Assembly (NCBI GenBank): GCA_948144175.1
Contig: CANXME010000397.1
Location: forward strand, 38,934 to 102,933
Source of the DNA: Closterium sp. NIES-65
Taxonomy: Eukaryota; Streptophyta; Zygnematophyceae; Desmidiales; Closteriaceae
Direction: 5' to 3'
Length of the DNA stretch: 64,000 nucleotides
A model generated the notes under the pieces. The model did not search any database and was not told the DNA's origin. It worked only from the letters and a program-made list of their open reading frames with translations. Shown one piece after another: positions 42,011-53,480 of the stretch (positions within the stretch are counted from its first letter, which is position 1; every line of letters begins with the position of its first letter). The position numbers were made by a program, and so were the translations under genes.

Positions 42011-45000
42011 CCCTGCCGCCCTACGCAACCGAGCCGCCCGCACCGCTAAGCAGCCCGAGCCGCCCGTTCCGCCCGAGCCGCCCGTTCCGCCCGAGCCGCC
42101 CGAGCCGCCCCAGCCGCTCGAGCCGCCCGAGCAGCCTGAGCCCCTAAGGAGCCAAGCCGCTGGTGCGGCAGTGCCGCAGTTGCTGCTGAGCCGTCTTAGT
42201 CGCCCGAGCCGCCGTGTTGCCGAGCTGCTGTACTGCCGACCTGCCCGAACCACCCTGTCTGGTGAGAGCAACGCTTCTGTCACTGCAATGCCCCTATCCT
42301 ACAGTTAGCGCTGCAGGTCTACTGCTGTGATGGCTAACCCCAGTGTTCTCGCTTTTGACGCTGAGGGTCGGGCCATTGACTTTGAGGTCTGGGTAGATGA
42401 CCTGCAGCTTTTCCTACAGTGCGATAGGGCAGACAGTCTCTCTCTCTCTTTGATCTCACCTCTAGGGGCCTCTCCTGCCCCTACTGCTGATGCTGACCCC
42501 ACTGTTCGCTCCCAGCGGGCCACGCCCGATGCTGCTGCACGTCTTGCTGTGCATCGCCACCTGCCTACCACTGAGCGCGCGCACTTTAGTCAGTACAAGA
42601 GTGCTCAGACCTTGTACGACGCTGTAGTTGCGCGCTACTCTTCCCCTGCCACTACTGCACTAAGCCGCCTCATGCTACCGTACCTCTTCCCTGACCTTGC
42701 TGCCTTTCCCACAGTCGCCGACCTCATTACGCACCTCCGCACTAGTGACACTCGCTACCGCGCTGCGCTTCCTGATAAGTTCTGCGCTAAGAACCCCCCC
42801 CCCCCCCCCCATGTACATCACTCTCTATTACATAGTCACCCGGCTCCCTGACTCCCTTCGTGTAGTCAGGGACCACTTCCTCTTAGTCTGTCCCACCACT
42901 CTCACTGTTGACCTCCTAGAGAAGGCCCTCCTAGCAGTAGAGAAGAGCATAGTCGTTGTAGGAGCCTCTCGTGGTGACCCTCGCACCCCCATCTTTGAGG
43001 GGTGTTCCCCTGCCGACCTGCTCCTCTGCGTGCCCCTTTGCCTTCTCCTCCTGAGTCCTCTCTTCCTGCTCTTGCCGACCCAGAGTCGGACTCTCTTCGT
43101 GCTACCAGTCCTACTGTCACGCGTCTCCTTGCAACTCTTGTCACTGACCCCTCCTTTGAGTCCACTGCTGCGTCTACTCTTGTTGCTGAGCTCATCGACT
43201 TTGCTACTCGCTGTCGTCTAGACTACCTTGCTAGTCTTGTTGCTGAGTCTGTGTCTGTCTGTCCTCCGTCCGTCGGGGGTGAGTGTGCTCTTGGCACGGA
43301 CGTCCTTGAGGACAGGCAGGAGGAGTTCCAGTGTCTGGCTGCTGCTTCACCTCATCTCGGGTATGTACTGCTTACCCCTAAGGGAGACCCGGATGTACTT
43401 GACATCCCGACTCTGCGCTCTTACGCGGAGGCCGTAGAGGGTCCCTACTCCTCTCAGTGGCAAGCAGCTATGGATAAAAAGATGGCTTCGTGGAAATCCA
43501 CAGGCACCTATGTTGACGCGGTTCCCCCACCTGGGGTGAACATTGTCAGTGGGATGTGGATCTTCAGGGTGAAGCGGCCGTCAGGTTCTCCACCTGTCTT
43601 CAAGGCGCGCTACGTGGCTCGTGGCTTCAGTCAGCGGCAGGGAGTTGACTACTTTCAGACCTTCTCTCCCACCCCAAAGATGACCACTCTTCGGGTGCTG
43701 GTGCACATAGCCGCTCAGCGTGACTACGAGCTTCACTCCCTTGACTTCAGCACTGCTTTCTTGCAGGGTAGCCTGCACAAGGAGATCTAGCTGCGCCGCC
43801 CACCTCGCTTCACTGGGAGTTTTCCTCCTGCCACCCAGTGGAGCCTCCGATGGCCAGTCTACGGTCTCCGCCAGGCGCCGCGTGAGTGGCACGACACACT
43901 GAGGACTACGCTTGCGGCTCTTTGGTTTGCTCCCTCTACTGCCGACCCGTCGCTGTTTCTACGCACCGACACCTCTTTGCCGCCGTTCTGCATCCTTGTA
44001 TACGTCGACGACTTGGTCTTTGCCACTGCTGACACTGCTGGACTCGCCCAAGTGAAGTCCGAGCTGCAGAAGAGACACACGTGCACAGACCTGGGTGAAC
44101 TGCGTTGCTACCTTGGCTTGCAGATCACCCGTGACAGAGCACGCCGCACCATTACCTTGACTCAGTCACACATGGTGCAGCAGGTCCTTCACCGCTTCGG
44201 CTTCACGCACTCCTCGCCTCAGGCCACTCCTCTGTCTACTCGCCACTCGCTCTCAGCTCTGCCTTCGGATGAGTCCGTAGAGTCGAGTGGCCCGTACCCA
44301 GAGCTTGTTGGCTGCCTCATGTATCTGATGACCTGCACACAACCTGACCTTGCATACCCTCTTAGCATTCTTGCACGCCATGTTACTCCTGGGAGACACA
44401 GACCGGAGCACATGGCTGCAGCGAAGAGGGTGTTGCGCTACTCGTGCAGTACGTCGGGCATGGGGCTAGTGCTTGGAGGGCATAGTCCAGTGGTCCTCAA
44501 TGGGCACGCAGACGCTTCTTGGGCTGACAACCAGGCTACACAGCGGTTGTCACAGGGCTAAACCTTCAGCCTTGGTTCCGGCTCCGTTTCGTGGCGGGCT
44601 ACTCGCTCGTCTTCTGTTCTCGGCTCCAGTTGTGAGGCTGAGATCTACGCCGGAGCCATGGCTGAACAAGAGCTTCGCTGGCTCACCTACCTGCTGACTG
44701 ACCTCGGAGAGCCGCCTTGTTCTCCTCCAGTGCTGTACATAGAAAACAAGGCCATGCTGGCCTTGTGTCGGGAGCAGCGCCTGGAGCACAGAACGAAGCA
44801 CATTTCTCTCTGCTACTTTCTTGCTCGTCAGCTGCAGCAGTGTGGTTTTCGACTTGCGTACGAGGCCTCTGAGGCCAACACTGCTGATATCTTCACTAAG
44901 GCTCTTGCGCCTTGTGATCATCAGCGCTTCTGTACTCAGCTTGGTCTTGTGCGTGTCTTGCCTCACTAGCTCACTTCTTGACCTTGCTTGTACTGTCACA

Positions 45001-45191
45001 TATATATACTCCTGCTCTTGCTTGTTTAGCCTTTTATATATATGTGTGTGCTCTTGCATGTGAACTGGCCGTCTGGCCTTGAACTTGTGCTCGGAATGTG
45101 TGGTGACTTTGTGATCCACCCTGAGCTTTGCTTTGCTTTGCTTGACTGGTCTTGTGACCCCTTGTTCTCCCCCCCTTTGCCTATGGGGGTG

Positions 45192-45317
45192 TGTCAGATT
45201 TGTATGACATAGCTGTTGTAGGCTATAGTGGGGTAGCACATATGGGGTACAGCTTTCTAGGGTTGTATTCGTACCCAACTCTCACTTAGTCATTTCACTC
45301 TTGTTCTAACTTTCTCA
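45192..45317 (+). repeat. 3' LTR of the nested short copia element
   Basis: 126 bp, preceded by TATGGGGGTG (polypurine tract) and followed by ACTCT. It differs from its partner at five positions, all C/T changes. Confidence 0.95.
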
Positions 45318-48300
45318 ACTCTAAGCACCAGCAAGTGGCCACAAGGCGAGTTCACATGGAGAGTTATATAATTAGGAACAAGTATTACAGTGATCACAAT
45401 GTAGCGAAGGAGCTGAGAGCGAGTGACCGGTAGCCAGATGAGTGGACTGTGGCAAGAACCAAGTGAAGCCGAAGCGCTGAAGCACCTACTCCACCATGTG
45501 TGACTAAGTCAGGGTGATGGTGGGGCGTGCTCTGTCGCGGGTGATCTGCAAGCTAAGATAGCTGCGCAGCTCACCCATGTATGTCCACGTGCATCTCTAC
45601 TGCAGCTTCGACTTCACTAGAGTCAGTGCCTCAGTGTCAACAATGGCAAAAACCAATTCCTCAACGTACACGAGGATGCAGAACGGCGGCAGCGAAGTGT
45701 CGCTGCGCAGAAATAGCGACGGGTCAGCAGTCGAAGGAGCAAACCCAATAGCCGCAAGTGTCATCCTCAGTGTGTCGTGCCACTCACGAGGCACCTGGCG
45801 CAGACCGCTGATTGGCTGCCGAAGGCTCCATTGGGTACCTGCAGGAAACGACTCAGTGCAGCTAGGTGTACGGCGCAGCCAGGTCTCCTTGTGCAGGGTG
45901 CCCTGTAAGAAAGCTGTGCTGAAGTCAAGAGAGTGAAGCTCGTAGTCATGCTGAGCGGCAACATATAGCAGCACCGGAAGAGTGGTCATCTTTGGGGTAG
46001 GGGAGAAGGTCTAGAAGAAGTAAACTCCCTATCGCTAACCATAGCCTCTAGCAATGTAACAAGCATTGAAGACTGTCGGAGAACACGGCGGCCGCTTCAC
46101 CCTGAAAATCCACATGCCAGCGACAATGTTCGTCCTAGAAGAGAAAACTGCGTCGATGTAAGTGCCTATGGACTTCCAGGATGCCATCTCTGTGTCCATG
46201 GCTGTATGCCACTGATGGGAGTAGGGACACGTAATCGCCTCTGCGTAAGAGCGCGGGGTGGGGATGTGTGGAGCATCTGGATCTCCCTCAGGTGCAAGCA
46301 GAATGGACACGAGATGATGTACAGCACCTGCAAGACACTCAAAGTCTTCCTGTCTGTCCTTAAAGACGTCCGTGTTAAGAGCAGACTCACCTCTGACGGA
46401 CGTAGGACAAATAGACTTAGACTAAGCAACAAGAATAGTGGCGTAGTCGAGTCGACAGCTAGCAGCAAAGTCGACAAGCTCAGCAACTAGGGCAGACGCG
46501 GCAATGGACTCAAACGAAGGGTCGGTGACAATAGTGGCTAGGAGAAGGGTGACAGTAGAACTGGCAGCACGAACTAAGTCAGACTCAGGGTCTGGACCGT
46601 CGGGAAGAGAGGACACATGATGATACGGCAGGGGAGCTCGAAGTGGAACAGAGGAAGGACGAAGTGTCATACTGTGAGTGCCGGGGAAAGGAGGAGGACG
46701 CAGACGCGGAACACGACTACCAGTGCGACCAGCACGAATAGGCGAGGCAAGGTGAGACGCAGGCTCGCGACGCTCTGTAAGAGAGTTTGTCTGCTCAGTG
46801 TAAGGAGAAGGAGCAGGTAGTGGGGAGGTTGGCTGTAACTATGGCTGCGACTGGTCTGGTGGTGGACATAGTAGAGGCGGAGAAAGGTCAGTAGAAGACG
46901 GGAGACCAAGAACCCGACGAAGTAATGGAGTGAAGTACGGTCGCGTCCGCACAGCACGTCTAGCACCAGTACCGACAGCTCCAGCACCCCAAGCACCAGA
47001 ACCTCCAGCTCCAGGGTCTCCAGCTCCAGTACCCCTAGCACCAGCACCTCCAGCTCCAGGGTCTCCAGCTTCAGCACCTGCAGCACCACCAGCTCCAGCA
47101 GCTCCAGCACCTCCAGTACCTCCAGCAGCTCCAGTACCTCCAGCAGCACCACCACCACCAGCCCCGGTAGGTCCAGTACCTCCAACACGAGCACCTCCAA
47201 GACCAGCAGCTCCAGCACCTCCAGGACCAGCAGCTCCAGCACTTCCAGTAGCAGCTCCAGCACTTCCCCCCGGTAGCTCCAGTAGCAGCACGACTTCGAA
47301 GGCGGGTGCGCCAAGTGTACCAATCGCGCAGCTGCTGTGGTGAGAGAGGCTCCCGCCGGCTAGACCGTTGGGGCGAGGCACCAGTAGCACCTCCAGGACT
47401 AGTAGCTCCAGCACCCCCAGTACCTTCAGTACTAGTAGTACCTCTATAACCTCCAGGACTAGCAAATTCAGGGCCTCCAGCTCCAGCACTGCCACTCCGT
47501 AGGTGTGTGCGCCGAGTGTACCACTCGCGCAGCTGCTGTGGCGAGAGAGGCTCCCGTAGTGTAGACACAGTACCCCTAGGCTCAGCACCCCCAGACTCAG
47601 CACCCCCAGGCTCCGCACGCTTAGGCTCAGCAACCCGAGGCCCCGCATGCTCAGACGCAGCACCCTTAGGCTCCAAACCCGCAGGATCAGCACCCCCAGG
47701 CTCCGCACGCTCAGGCTCAGCACCCTCGTGCTCCGCACTTGCAGGCTCAGCACCTCAAGGCTCCGCATGCTCAGGCTCCGCAAGAGCAGGCTCAGCACCC
47801 CCAGACGCAGCACCTCGAGCAGCACCAGAGTCACCAATGACCTTGACAGGCTCAACCAAGGGGAGTGGGTCTACATGAGACACACTTGAAGGAGCAGGAC
47901 CCTCAGGGGGGAGGGGGTCTACCGGAGGGGGAATTGGGGCGAGGAAGAGCGGTGAGGGGGGGGAGAGGGGCAGTGCGGTAGGGGAAGAGACGGTAAAAGG
48001 GAACCAACTCACCGAACGTGACATCCTGATAGGGCAAGACACGGCACGAGGTGGGGTGGTAGAACTGCGAGCCAGGCGCGTCATGGGGAAAGCCAAGGAA
48101 GACGCAGGGAATGGCGCGAGAGGAGAGCTTGTTTGCGGAGGTATCGCGGACAAAGGTACGACAACCCTAGACCCGGAACAGCGACGCATCGCCAACCTCT
48201 CTCGTCCAACGCAGTGTAGGCAAGGTCTCCGCCAAGGAGACATGGAGCTAGAGGTTGAGCTGATGCGCGGCGTACCGGACCGCAAACGGCCACTGAAGAT

Positions 48301-49798
48301 GGGGAGCAGCCGCATGGATCATGGAGGTACGAGCGACCTCCATGAATAAGCCAATGCGGCGCTCAGCAACCCCATTCTGCTGCGGAGAGGCTGGAAGCGT
48401 GAATGACTAGAGGATGCCCTGTCCACGACAAAAGTCCCGCAAGAGGTCGGAGGAAAACTCACCACCTCTGTCAGACTGTAGACGCAGGACATGAAGGTCC
48501 GTGTCGAACCGCTCGCGGAGCTGGACACGGACAGCGCGGATCCAAGGGATCAAGACATCAAGGAGCTCCTCTTTGCTACGCAAGGGGAAGACCGTGGTGT
48601 AAAGCAAGTAATCGTCAGCAACGAGCAGAGAGTATCACTCGCGGCCCTGTCTCTGGACGCGGGCTGGGCCCCACACATCTAGTGGAGAGTCTGCAAGGGA
48701 GCAGTCATCTGGGGAAACGAGGAGGAGTGAGGAGCGGCGCGCTGCCGCCCCTCAATACATGCAAGGCAAGGAAGGGCCAGGCGAGGGTGGGATGGGAGGC
48801 ATGGACCTAGGAAGACCAGAGGCAAGGAGGCCGGAGTACATGCCACGGAAGCGTGCTAGGGAGGGGTGACCAAGACGATGGTGTGAGAGGAGAGTCTGGT
48901 GCGATAGGAGGCGACACGAACAGGGGGCTGCTAGCTGACCTAACGCGGACGCAGACACAGCTACATGAGGAGGCTCAGTAATCAGTGTGTACAGGCTCGA
49001 CCCAGGCCGACAGGAAGCAGCCTCTTTACCAGGGTTGGGCGGCACCCACAGGTAACAGTCACCCTCAGTACCAATAGTCAAAGCATACATGACAGTGGAG
49101 ATAGCATCATAGTCTAAAGCAAAGATATCCATACCCTGCCTAAGCAGAGCGGGGAAGCTCAGTCGCATCACCAAAATCTGCGCGCCAGGCGTTGCTCTGA
49201 TAGGAGAAGCAGCGGGACTGTGTGTGACCAGCTGTCCTGCAAGTCTGACCAGCCCGATCACTTGTGCGAATAACGTACGAGCAGCGAGCACTACTCCGAG
49301 ATGCCCCACGCTTAGCATACCACTAACAAAGCTGCTCGGGTGTAAGGGTCTCGCGCACACGCCGCTGCAGCTGCACCAGGTTAGTGCCAGAAACTCCCAA
49401 CCGAACAGCTGCACAGCGACGGTCATTGCTGCCTTTGCCACCACTCCTACTAGCGTACCACTCACGTAGCTGCTGGGGCGGAAGGGTCTCGTGCGGACGC
49501 CACTGTAGCTGCATCTAGCCACCGCCAGAAACTCCTCACGGAACAGCTCTATAGCGACTGCTACTACAGCCGCCACCACTCCCACAGCTGCCGCCACCGC
49601 CACCACCACTCCCACCGCTACCGTGACGAGGAGTCATGTGACCAGCAAGGCAGCACATAGGGAAGGTAGGGCGGCAAGGAGGCAATAGGGTAGGTCGGGG
49701 CGGTGCACGGTCAAGGAAGGGCGGTGCGCGGCTAGAGCAGGGTAGCGCGCGGCCAGGCAGGGGTGGCACGTGGTCAGCAGGGCGGCGCGCGGGGCTGC

Positions 49799-49803
<5 letters not shown>

Positions 49804-49871
<68 letters not shown>
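49804..49871 (+). repeat. 68-base homopolymer G run
   Basis: An uninterrupted run of G, starting after AGA and ending before AGAGTGCGG. It lies in the leader of the old minus-strand copia element. Its length may be inexact in the assembly. Confidence 0.9.
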
Positions 49872-49872
<1 letters not shown>

Positions 49873-49879
49873 GAGTGCG

Positions 49880-50760
49880 GGCTGCAGAGGGCAGCGCGCT
49901 GTCAGCAAAACGGCGCACGGGCTGCAGACGGGTGGCGCATGGGCTGCAAGGGGCGGCGCGGGGTGGCGTGCACGGGGCGGCGTGACGCGGGGCAGACAGG
50001 GGCGGCGCGAAGGCAGGCAGGGGCGGCGCACGGGGAGGCAGGGCGGACGGGTGACGCGGCGGGCTGGGGCAGCCCGCACAGGCAACGCAACGGGCACGCA
50101 GGGCGGACGGGCGACACGACGGGCTACCGCAGCCCGCACGGGCAACGAGACAGGTAGGCAGGGCGGACGGGAGACACGACAGGCTGGGGCAGCCCGCACA
50201 GGCAACGCAACGGGCAGGGGCAGGGCGGACGGGCGACGCAATGGGCTGGGGCAGCCCGCACGAGCGACGCGATGGGCAGCAGGGGCGCAAGGGCGGTGCA
50301 ACGCGACGGAAAGCAGGGGCGCACGGTGCGACGGGCAGTAGGGGCGCGCGACGCGACGGGCTGCAGGGGCGCGCGACGCGAGGCAGGGCAGGGCATGCAA
50401 GGGGCAGCACGACGCGGGGCAGGGCAGGGCGTGCGCGGTGCAGCGCGACGCGGGGCTGGGCAGGGCGTGCGCGGGGCAGTGCTACGCAGGGCACGGCAGG
50501 GCGTATGCAGGGCAGCGCAACGCGGGGCAGGGCATGGCTGTGCGCGGCGCAGCGCTACGTGAGGCAGGGCAGGGTGTACGCGGGGCAGGGCAGGGTGTAC
50601 GCGGGGCAGGGCAGGGTGTACGCGGGGCAGGGCAGGGTGCGCACCGAGCAGCGCGACGCGCGGTAGGGCATGCACGGGCAGTGTGACGCAAGGCAGGGCA
50701 GGGCAGGGCGCACGTTGACGGCGCAGCGCAGGGCAAGGCGTGGGGTAGCGCGGTAACCGC
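49880..50760 (-). repeat. Leader repeat array of the old copia element
   Basis: Plus-strand view: units such as GGGCGGACGGGCGACACGAC followed by GGCTGGGGCAGCCCGCAC (about 50,040-50,280), then GACGCGGGGCAGGGCAGGGC and the unit TACGCGGGGCAGGGCAGGGTG in close tandem (about 50,570-50,640). It sits between the PBS and what remains of Gag. Confidence 0.85.
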
Positions 50761-50825
50761 AGTCGGTCACTAGGTAATGTACGGCCCGAAAAAAACGGTC
50801 CTACGAACCTACTACTTTGATACCA

Positions 50826-50957
50826 TGACAGAATCTAACGAGTAGGAATGAATGCATTGAGCAGAAAGTTGGTACAAGTATAACCCTAATTGTGTTGTAC
50901 CCCATATAGGCTACCCCACTACAGCCTACACAATATAAGCAACATTATAGTTTGACA
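50826..50957 (-). repeat. 5' LTR of the old minus-strand copia element
   Basis: 132 bp. On the minus strand it starts TGTCAAACTATAATG and ends GATTCTGTCA, followed by the PBS TGGTATCAAAG. It shares the GTAGGCTGTAGTGGGGTAGC and ATGGGGTACAAC blocks with the other family A LTRs but differs elsewhere. Confidence 0.88.
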
Positions 50958-52565
50958 CCTAGTTCGAATCATATGCAATTCTCTTGAAATGTGAGACTTT
51001 TCCTGCATTTAAACCTATGAGTTTTCGCTCTTGCAGGAAAGTTATGCAAATAGTAGCTTGGTAGCGCGATCTGTGATGGCGGAGTAGGGCCTTGTAGATT
51101 TTCTACCAAGGACTGAGCTTTTTTAGACTGAGATTGTAGCAAACAATGTTTGAAGTGAGAAAGGGCTTTGATCACCAAGTGGGAGAGGATTGATGCGGAT
51201 ACAACTCAATCAACGGGAGCAATATCACGGACTAGGCACAGAGTAGGGGTGATCTCTGCGTTCCTTAGTCGTTTGTTTATGTGTTCTTTGCTTGCATGTT
51301 CATAGGGAGATTTACAAGAATTTCACTAGCAAAGATTGACAACAATGGTTGCAACAATATTGGCAATACTGACTTCATCAGACCTAGCAAGGCTGCTCGT
51401 CTACCTCTAGCGCAGCACGGTCGACCGCGATTCAGCGCAGTAGAGCTCGCACTGCTACAGCGTTGCAGAGTAGGGGTTCGCCAACGTTGCAAGTCCATGG
51501 TGTGCCAATGCTCTAGCAAGTCGGTTGTACAGCTTTGCATTCGCAGAAAAACAGTGCACTTGCTTCGCACGTGTGTGCACCTGGTTGGTGCACTACTTCT
51601 TGTCACGTGCATAGTGCAGACGCACGACAGAATCCACGCCAGCGATTACGCCCACCAGCCACGTCGAGCTTGGGGTACCACCCTGGCGACCTAAGAAGCC
51701 ACCCCGGCGACCTTCGCACACGTCGCCCGGGTATCCTGGTCGACCGAGCAACCAGATCGGCGTACAGAAGCCCAGGACAGCGTCTGAACGTCCTGCTTGG
51801 CGTCTAGGCGCACAGGACGCCGTGCAGACGCCCATGTCGGCGTCCAGGCATCCAGGACGCCGTGCACACGCCCTGCTCGGCATCCAGGCGCCCAGGACGC
51901 CGTGCAGACGCCCCCCCAGTGTCCAGGCGCCAGACGGCGTCCCCCACTGCAGCAGGTCGGCTGCACTTCCCGCATACTCGACAAACAAAGTAGGCTCCGC
52001 CCAAGTGAGGACGGGGCCAACACACAACTCTCGTTGACAATCGAATGCTCATAGCTGAATTCAATAATAATCACTTGGGTACAAGGTTGTGGCTATATAA
52101 GCACGATACAATACAAGATACTTTGGTGTTACTAGAACATACCGAGGCTCTAGAGCCGAAGGAAATTCGGTAGGGGCATTCGGAGGATAATCATATGGAC
52201 TCTAGATCACGCGAGACAAATCTTAAAAAAAAAAAAAAAAAAAGTACGATACATGCAATCCTATCCGGTGTATTAACTAGAAATTGAAATAGTAAAGTAA
52301 CAAAAATGAAAATATGTGGAGAAAATGGAAAAAAAACGTAAAAATATAATTAAGGATAAAGCAAATTAAGCAACGCCGACCGTCGACGCGAAGTTGGGCC
52401 AACTTGGGGTTGATTGATTCGCAGTTGAAGATTGCGCAACCGATGAAGTTCACATGCTCACATTCATGGTTTCTCTGCTGCTAGAATATGCCACCTCAGC
52501 TTCAGGCTACCCCAAAGTCCGAGAGCGGCCTAGTTATTTTGAGTGTACACCTCATGCGTGATTGA
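50958..52565. other. Intergenic region, no gene recognised
   Basis: 1.6 kb between two copia elements. It contains a 40-bp minisatellite (51,774-51,945), a TATATAAG string near 52,093 and an A19 run at 52,225-52,243. Short open frames have no family resemblance. The five bases at the right end (ATTGA) are the target duplication of the next element. Confidence 0.6.
51774..51945. repeat. 40-bp minisatellite
   Basis: AGGACGCCGTGC recurs at 51,814, 51,854 and 51,894, exactly 40 bp apart, within units that also carry GACGCCC and a GGCGTCCAGGCG-like part. A degenerate unit precedes them. Confidence 0.85.
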
Positions 52566-52692
52566 TGTCAGATTTATATGACATAGCTATTGTAGGCTGT
52601 AGTGGGGTAGCACATATGGGGTACAGCTTTCTAGGGTTTGTATTTGTACCCAACTTTCACTTAGTCATTTCATTCTCGTTTCAGTTTTCTCA
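52566..52692 (+). repeat. 5' LTR of the 52.6-kb copia element
   Basis: 127 bp, starts TGTCAGATTTATATG and ends CAGTTTTCTCA, followed by TGGTATTGAGC. Preceded by ATTGA. Confidence 0.95.
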
Positions 52693-52799
52693 TGGTATTG
52701 AGCACGTTCCCTCGTGGGAACTGCGCCTAGGGCCCACCAAGTCAAAAAAAAAATTCCTGCCCAGAGCGCGCTGAGCCCGAGTCGCGCTCCCCTCTCTCA

Positions 52800-53480
52800 T
52801 CTCGTTGAGCCGCCCTAGCGGCCGCGTCGCGCCGCCCTCGCGGCCCCTGACCCATCGCCTTAGCGGCCCCGTCGTCCTAGCGGCCCCGTCGCCTAGCCCT
52901 ACGGCCCCGGTGCCGCCCTTCCCAGCCCCGATCTGCTGCCTCGCGGCCCCGTCGCCTACCTCGACCCCGGCCCCGTCGCCTCCATGCGGCCCCTGGCCCC
53001 GTCGCCTGCATGCGGCCCCTGCGGCCGCGTCGCCTACCTCGACCCCGGCCCCGTCTCCTACCTGCGGCCCCGTCGCCTACTTGCGGCCCCGTCGCCTACC
53101 TGCGGCCCCGTCGCCTACCTAGGGCCCCGTCGCCTACCTGCGACCCCGGCCCCGTCACCTACCTGCGGCCCCGGCCACGTCACCTACCTGCGGCCCCGGC
53201 CCCGTCACCTACCTGCGGCCCGGGCCCCGTCACCTACTTGCGGCCCCGGCCCCATCACCTACCTGCGGCCCCGGTCCCGTCGCCTACCCGAGCCGCCCGA
53301 GCTGCCGAGTCGCCTGAGTCGCCCGAGCGGCCGAGTCGCCCGGGCTGCCAAGTCGCCCGAGCCGCCCGAGCCGCCGAGTCGCCGAGCCGCGGTTGCCGCC
53401 CGAGCCGCCCGAGTCGCCGAGTCGCCGAGCCGCCCGAGCCGCCCGAGCCGCCCGAACCGCCGAGTTGCCGAGCCGCCCGA
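52800..53480 (+). repeat. Leader repeat array of the 52.6-kb copia element
   Basis: Units of GTCGCCTACCTGCGGCCCC, and a longer form with CCCCGGCCCCGTCACCTAC, repeat from about 52,930 to 53,290. From there to about 53,490 GAGCCGCC/GAGTCGCC units follow. Gag starts at 53,593. Confidence 0.85.

Larger units (their letters stand above)
41237..45317 (+). mobile_element. Short Ty1/copia element (family A), nested
   Basis: A 4,081-bp plus-strand copia fossil with 126-bp LTRs and an ACTCT duplication (41,232-41,236 and 45,318-45,322). It inserted into the 3' untranslated region of the older minus-strand element, whose sequence reads on across the duplication. Parts: LTR; PBS TGGTATCGAGCAGG; leader with a 14-bp palindrome; Gag N-terminal UBN2-like part from 42,330; a pre-RT segment, reverse transcriptase about 43,400-44,070 and RNase H about 44,320-44,960; 3' untranslated region; LTR. 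Protease and integrase are not seen, so it is a reduced form little more than half the length of its relatives. It is broken with several breaks. Five LTR differences in 126, all transitions, make it older than the 13.5-kb and 52.6-kb copies. Confidence 0.93.
41073..50957 (-). mobile_element. Old Ty1/copia element (family A relative), host of a nested copy
   Basis: A strongly decayed minus-strand copia fossil. Read on the minus strand: 132-bp 5' LTR (50,826-50,957); PBS TGGTATCAAAG; GC-rich leader about 50,780-49,640 including a 68-base G run on the plus strand; a C-terminal portion of Gag (about 49,600-49,050) with two LREWY-type motifs; GAG-pre-integrase about 48,990-48,780; integrase about 48,700-48,080; long repeat-rich linker about 47,950-46,900; RT about 46,300-45,500; 3' untranslated sequence, split by the plus-strand element at 41,237-45,317; and a remnant of the 3' LTR (about 41,073-41,168). 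RNase H was not recognised. No target duplication is detectable. Many breaks, well over ten. It is the oldest copia copy here, because a younger one sits in it. Confidence 0.82.

Noticed and set aside
50961-50972. TTCGAATC near 50.96 kb as a tRNA or SINE B box
   Set aside because: No A box at the right distance, no tRNA fold, and the A19 run at 52.2 kb is too far away to form a SINE.
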